A stretch of DNA of 64,000 bases from NCBI GenBank assembly GCA_023417775.1, contig JAEZEJ010000031.1, positions 23,422-87,421 of the forward strand, read 5' to 3'. The notes beneath the pieces were generated by a model. The model searched no databases. It was not told where the DNA came from and was given only the letters and a program-made list of their open reading frames with translations. Below, piece by piece: positions 61,413-64,000 of the stretch. The position numbers and the translations under genes were made by a program. The DNA is from Actinomycetes bacterium. GTDB taxonomy: Bacteria; Actinomycetota; Actinomycetes; Propionibacteriales; Nocardioidaceae. Position 1 is the stretch's first letter, and the number at the start of each line of letters is the position of its first letter.

Positions 61413-62570
61413 TCAGTAGGAGAAGGGCCAGCCCTTCCAGTAGTTCCGGATCCGCATCCAGATGCCGTACAGGCCGCGCGGCTCGAAGATGAGGAATCCG
61501 ATGATCAAGAGGCCGTAGAGGATGGCCTCGAACTGGAAGACATTGATGATGCCGCCGCCGACGGTCGATGTGCTGATGACCGGGAAGAGGTGGGCGATCT
61601 CCTGGGCGATGCGCGGCAGCGCCGTGATGAACAGCGCTCCCATGATCGAACCGGAGATCGTCGCCACGCCGCCGATGAGCACCATCGCCAGGTACTGGAT
61701 GCTCAACAGCAGCCCGAAGGCCGCCGGCTCGAAGACTCCGACGACCGCGTAGTACATGGCTCCTGCCACGCCGGCGAAGAAGGACGACATCGCGAAGGCC
61801 ATCACCTTGTAGACCGTGAGGTTGATGCCGATGACGGCGGCGGCCACATCGCGATCGCGGACCGCCGAGAAGGCGCGTCCCACCCCGGAGCGCGCGATAT
61901 TGCGCGCCAGGATCGCGAAGACGATGAGGAAGACCAGGGCCAGGAAGAACTGCTGCTGATCGCGGCTCAGACCGAGACCGAAGAGCGAGCCCGCCTCGGA
62001 GAAGCGGATGCCGAAGAGCTCGAGATCCGGTCCTCGACGGCCCACGCCCGGTCCGCCGGTCAGCGTGCGCGCCTCGCGGAACACGTGCTCGCCGAGGAAC
62101 ACGAGCCCCAGGGTCACGATGGCCAGGTAGAGGCCGCGCAAGCGCACCGCGATCGGGCCGACGATCAACCCGGCGACCGCCGCGACGATGCCGGCGGCCG
62201 GCAGCCACACCCACATCGGCATCCCGAAGCCCACCAACCGTCCCTCGGGATCGCCGCCCAGCACCGCGGCGGTGTAGGCCCCGAGGCCGAGGAAGAAGGC
62301 GTGGCCGAGCGAGACCTGCCCGGCATAGCCGGTGACCAGGTTCAGCCCGATCGCGCCCACCGAGGCGATCAACCCGAGGGTGAACACCAGCAGCAGGTCG
62401 TCGGTGAAGAAGAAGGGCACCGCGAAGGCGACCAGGATGAGCAGGACGGTCGACCGACGCTTGGCGGGCGAGTTGATGAGCGCCATGTCCTGCCGGTAAG
62501 CCGTGTGCAGGCGGGGCCGTCCGCGCGGCGGACGGGGAGTGCGGCGTGGCGACGTGACGGTGGCGGTCAT
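61413..62570 (-). CDS. livM: LIV-type ABC transporter permease LivM
   Basis: A 385-residue permease with about nine to ten membrane segments, GLNLVTGYAGQVSLGHAFFLGLGAY and SRDQQQFFLALVFLIVF. The LivM motif NIARSGVGRAFSAVRDRDVAA fits. It is coupled to livH by an ATGA overlap. No ATPase genes (livG/livF) are in view; they may lie beyond the window. Confidence 0.93.
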   Translation of the reverse strand: MTATVTSPRRTPRPPRGRPRLHTAYRQDMALINSPAKRRSTVLLILVAFAVPFFFTDDLLLVFTLGLIASVGAIGLNLVTGYAGQVSLGHAFFLGLGAYTAAVLGGDPEGRLVGFGMPMWVWLPAAGIVAAVAGLIVGPIAVRLRGLYLAIVTLGLVFLGEHVFREARTLTGGPGVGRRGPDLELFGIRFSEAGSLFGLGLSRDQQQFFLALVFLIVFAILARNIARSGVGRAFSAVRDRDVAAAVIGINLTVYKVMAFAMSSFFAGVAGAMYYAVVGVFEPAAFGLLLSIQYLAMVLIGGVATISGSIMGALFITALPRIAQEIAHLFPVISTSTVGGGIINVFQFEAILYGLLIIGFLIFEPRGLYGIWMRIRNYWKGWPFSY

Positions 62571-63463
62571 ACCCGCTCCACCTCCTTGGTGCCGAAGAGT
62601 CCATAGGGTCTGACGAGCAGCACGAGGAACATCAGCGCGTAGGGGGCGACCAGCGCGAAGTTGGCCCCGAGGAACGGAGCGACGCTCGGCTGATAGACCG
62701 CCGTGAGGGACTCGACGATGCCCACGGCGAGGCCGCCGATGACCGCTCCTGGAAGGCTGTCCAGGCCGCCGATGATGATCGCCGGCAGTGCCTTCAACGC
62801 GATGATCCAGGTGTTCTGCTCCATGCCGGCCGATCCCGCCGCCACGAAGGTTCCCGCGATGGCCGCTAGGCCGCCGGCGATCGCCCAGGCGAGGGCGAAG
62901 ATCGCTCCCACCCGGATGCCCTGTGCGAGGGCCGTCTCCTGGTTGAGGGCGGTGGCCCGCATCGCGAGGCCCGCCTTGGCGTAGCGGAAGAACAGCACCA
63001 GGGCGATGACCGTCAGCAGGGTGACGACCATCAGCGAGACCCGCTGGTGGCTGATCGACAGCCCCAGGAACTCATAGCGTCGCGAGCCGTTCGGGAAGGT
63101 CACGATGCGCGGGTCGGGGCCCATGTAGCGGTTGGCGAAGATCCGCAGCACGATGTCCACGCCGATGGTGATGATGGCGAGGGTGAACACCGGCTTGCCG
63201 ACCATCGGGCGTAGCGCGAGTCGCTCGACGGCCATGCCCAGCAGCGCGCCGAGCAGCACCGCGACGGCGAGCCCGGGCCAGAACGGGAGGCCGACCTGCG
63301 TGGTCAGGTGGTAGGTGAAGAGACCACCGCAGACCATGAGCGCCGGCTGGGCGAAGCTGATGACGTGCGTGGCCTTGTAGATCATCACGTAGCCGAGGGC
63401 CAGCAGGGCGTAGATGGCGCCCTGGGTGAAGCCGTTCAACACGGCCTGAGCGAAGGTCGTCAT
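62567..63463 (-). CDS. livH: LIV-type ABC transporter permease LivH
   Basis: A 298-residue permease with about eight membrane segments and the LivH motif NGFTQGAIYALLALGYVMIYK at the start, then RATALNQETALAQGIRV and ALPAIIIGGLDSLPGAVIGG. The ribosome-binding site AGGTGA and the ATG lie inside a 15-bp hairpin (63461-63511), so translation may be regulated. livM follows with an overlap. Confidence 0.94.
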   Translation of the reverse strand: MTTFAQAVLNGFTQGAIYALLALGYVMIYKATHVISFAQPALMVCGGLFTYHLTTQVGLPFWPGLAVAVLLGALLGMAVERLALRPMVGKPVFTLAIITIGVDIVLRIFANRYMGPDPRIVTFPNGSRRYEFLGLSISHQRVSLMVVTLLTVIALVLFFRYAKAGLAMRATALNQETALAQGIRVGAIFALAWAIAGGLAAIAGTFVAAGSAGMEQNTWIIALKALPAIIIGGLDSLPGAVIGGLAVGIVESLTAVYQPSVAPFLGANFALVAPYALMFLVLLVRPYGLFGTKEVERV

Positions 63464-63556
63464 GCCGTCACCTGCCTGAAAGGGAGTCGGTGGTGAGCAG
63501 GCGACGGCATGCCCGTGTTGGTTGTTCGCTCGCTGCGCTCGCTCATGCCGTCACCT
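63460..63556. repeat. 14-bp direct repeat flanking the ligase-livH junction
   Basis: TCATGCCGTCACCT occurs at 63460-63473 and 63543-63556, 83 bp apart. On the coding strand this is AGGTGACGGCATGA, which is both the ligase stop and the livH start region. Between the copies lies GCGAGCGCAGCGAGCG on the minus strand (around 63526-63541). The layout is that of an insertion or duplication at an original ATGA junction. Confidence 0.7.
63461..63511 (-). promoter_or_regulatory. Hairpin occluding the livH ribosome-binding site and start codon
   Basis: On the minus strand CATGCCGTCGCCTGC (63511-63497) pairs with GCAGGTGACGGCATG (63475-63461) over 15 positions with one G-U. The second arm contains the AGGTGA site and the livH ATG. 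The loop is 21 bases. Such a structure would hide both signals until opened. Confidence 0.72.
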
Positions 63557-64000
63557 CTTTCTCGGGGGCCTCGTCGTACATGTCGGCGATCTCGGCGGCG
63601 AACTGCCGCGTGATCGCGGGGCGCTTGATCTTCTGGGTCGCGGTCAGCTCGCCCTGCTCGTGATCGAGCTCCTTGGGCATGAGCCGGAAGCGCTTGATCG
63701 TCTCGACGGAGGCGAACTTGGTGTTCGTGGCTTCGACGACCTCCTGCACCAGCTCGACGACCTCGGGCTTCTGCGACAGGTCGCGGTAGGTGGTGAAGGC
63801 CAGCTTCCGTCGCTGGGCCCAGTCGCCGACGGTGTCGAGCTCGATGCCGATGAGCGCTGTGAGGTACTTGCGACGGTCGCCGATGACGATCGCCTCCTTG
63901 ATGTACGGCGAGGACTTCAGGCTGTTCTCGATCTCACTCGGGGAGATGTTCTTGCCGCCCGCGGTGATGATGATGTCCTTGATCCGGTCGGTGATCTTCA
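63543..64000 (-). CDS. Long-chain fatty acid/AMP-dependent acyl-CoA ligase (5' part cut by window)
   Basis: Only the C-terminal 151 residues are visible; the frame is open to the window end. It begins with the A8 adenylation motif KITDRIKDIIITAGGKNISP, which carries the hinge and adenylate-binding residues. The rest matches FadD15/long-chain ligases: PYIKEAIVIGDRRKYLTALIG and RFRLMPKELDHEQGELTATQKIKRP. It should activate a fatty or aromatic acid to its CoA ester. Its link to the LIV importer is common. Confidence 0.92.
   Translation of the reverse strand, partial: KITDRIKDIIITAGGKNISPSEIENSLKSSPYIKEAIVIGDRRKYLTALIGIELDTVGDWAQRRKLAFTTYRDLSQKPEVVELVQEVVEATNTKFASVETIKRFRLMPKELDHEQGELTATQKIKRPAITRQFAAEIADMYDEAPEKEVTA

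Noticed and set aside
60097..62604. An 835-codon frame suggesting a fused permease and binding protein
   Set aside because: The part above 61392 is the shadow of livM in another frame. The signal peptide and lipobox place the true start at 61392.
63526..63541. The GCGAGCGCAGCGAGCG motif as a transcription terminator
   Set aside because: It is a short self-pairing repeat without a U-tract, and downstream livH is expected to be cotranscribed.

Overview
The window is about 64 kb of high-GC DNA with actinobacterial gene order around a chromosomal replication origin. It runs from a cut pstP-rodA-pbpA-pknB cell-wall/signalling operon, through a metabolic stretch, to gyrA/gyrB, recF, gnd, dnaN, oriC, dnaA, rpmH, rnpA, yidD, yidC, jag, rsmG, parA, parB, trxA, trxB, murJ and pcnA. 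CrgA, PASTA-kinase PknB, DUF3566, DLW-39, DUF6049, a DevR-type regulator and frequent GTG/TTG starts all point to Actinomycetota. The gnd gene between dnaN and recF, and the combined operons, suggest Propionibacteriales or a relative; this is an inference and the genus is not determined. SURF1 and the predicted oxygenase suggest aerobic growth.

Layout. 1-6.9 kb: peptidoglycan synthesis and its Ser/Thr phospho-signalling, DUF881 and CrgA. 6.9-9.6 kb: a convergent gap with three DnaA-box-like sequences, then rhomboid protease, cyclophilin and an enoyl-CoA hydratase. 9.6-19.2 kb: a tightly coupled minus-strand operon (crotonyl-CoA-reductase-like enzyme, enoyl-CoA hydratase, NDP-forming acyl-CoA ligase, NitT/TauT-type ABC importer, ThDP enzyme) with a divergent IclR regulator; its substrate cannot be read from the sequence. 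19.2-23.5 kb: DUF3817, SURF1, glyA and a DevR/DevS-like two-component pair, followed by a universal stress protein and DoxX gene behind a DevR-box-like palindrome. 24.7-33.3 kb: accessory genes, including an XRE regulator and Asp/Glu racemase operon divergent from a methionine aminopeptidase, across a tandem palindromic operator.

33.4-54.7 kb is the conserved origin core: tRNA-Ala, DLW-39 and tRNA-Ile; gyrA/gyrB; recF-DUF721; gnd-dnaN; oriC (about 44.5-44.9 kb); dnaA; then, divergently, rpmH to parB with two parS sites. trxA/trxB converge on parB across a strong bidirectional terminator. 54.7-60 kb carries a pseudokinase, MurJ, DUF6049 and the CCA-adding enzyme. 60-64 kb is a LIV-type ABC importer with an acyl-CoA ligase cut by the window end.

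The strongest unexplained signals are a dispersed palindromic element of about 70 bp in two copies (1137-1206 and 60018-60088); a 15-bp hairpin that would bury the ribosome-binding site and start codon of livH, beside a 14-bp direct repeat; AT-rich rare-codon patches inside recF and dnaA, the latter with a perfect DnaA box; a DnaA-box cluster 37 kb from oriC; small ORFs joined by ATGA overlaps at the pstP-rodA and rsmG-parA junctions; and the catabolic operon of unknown substrate. No CRISPR array, rRNA gene or insertion sequence was seen.
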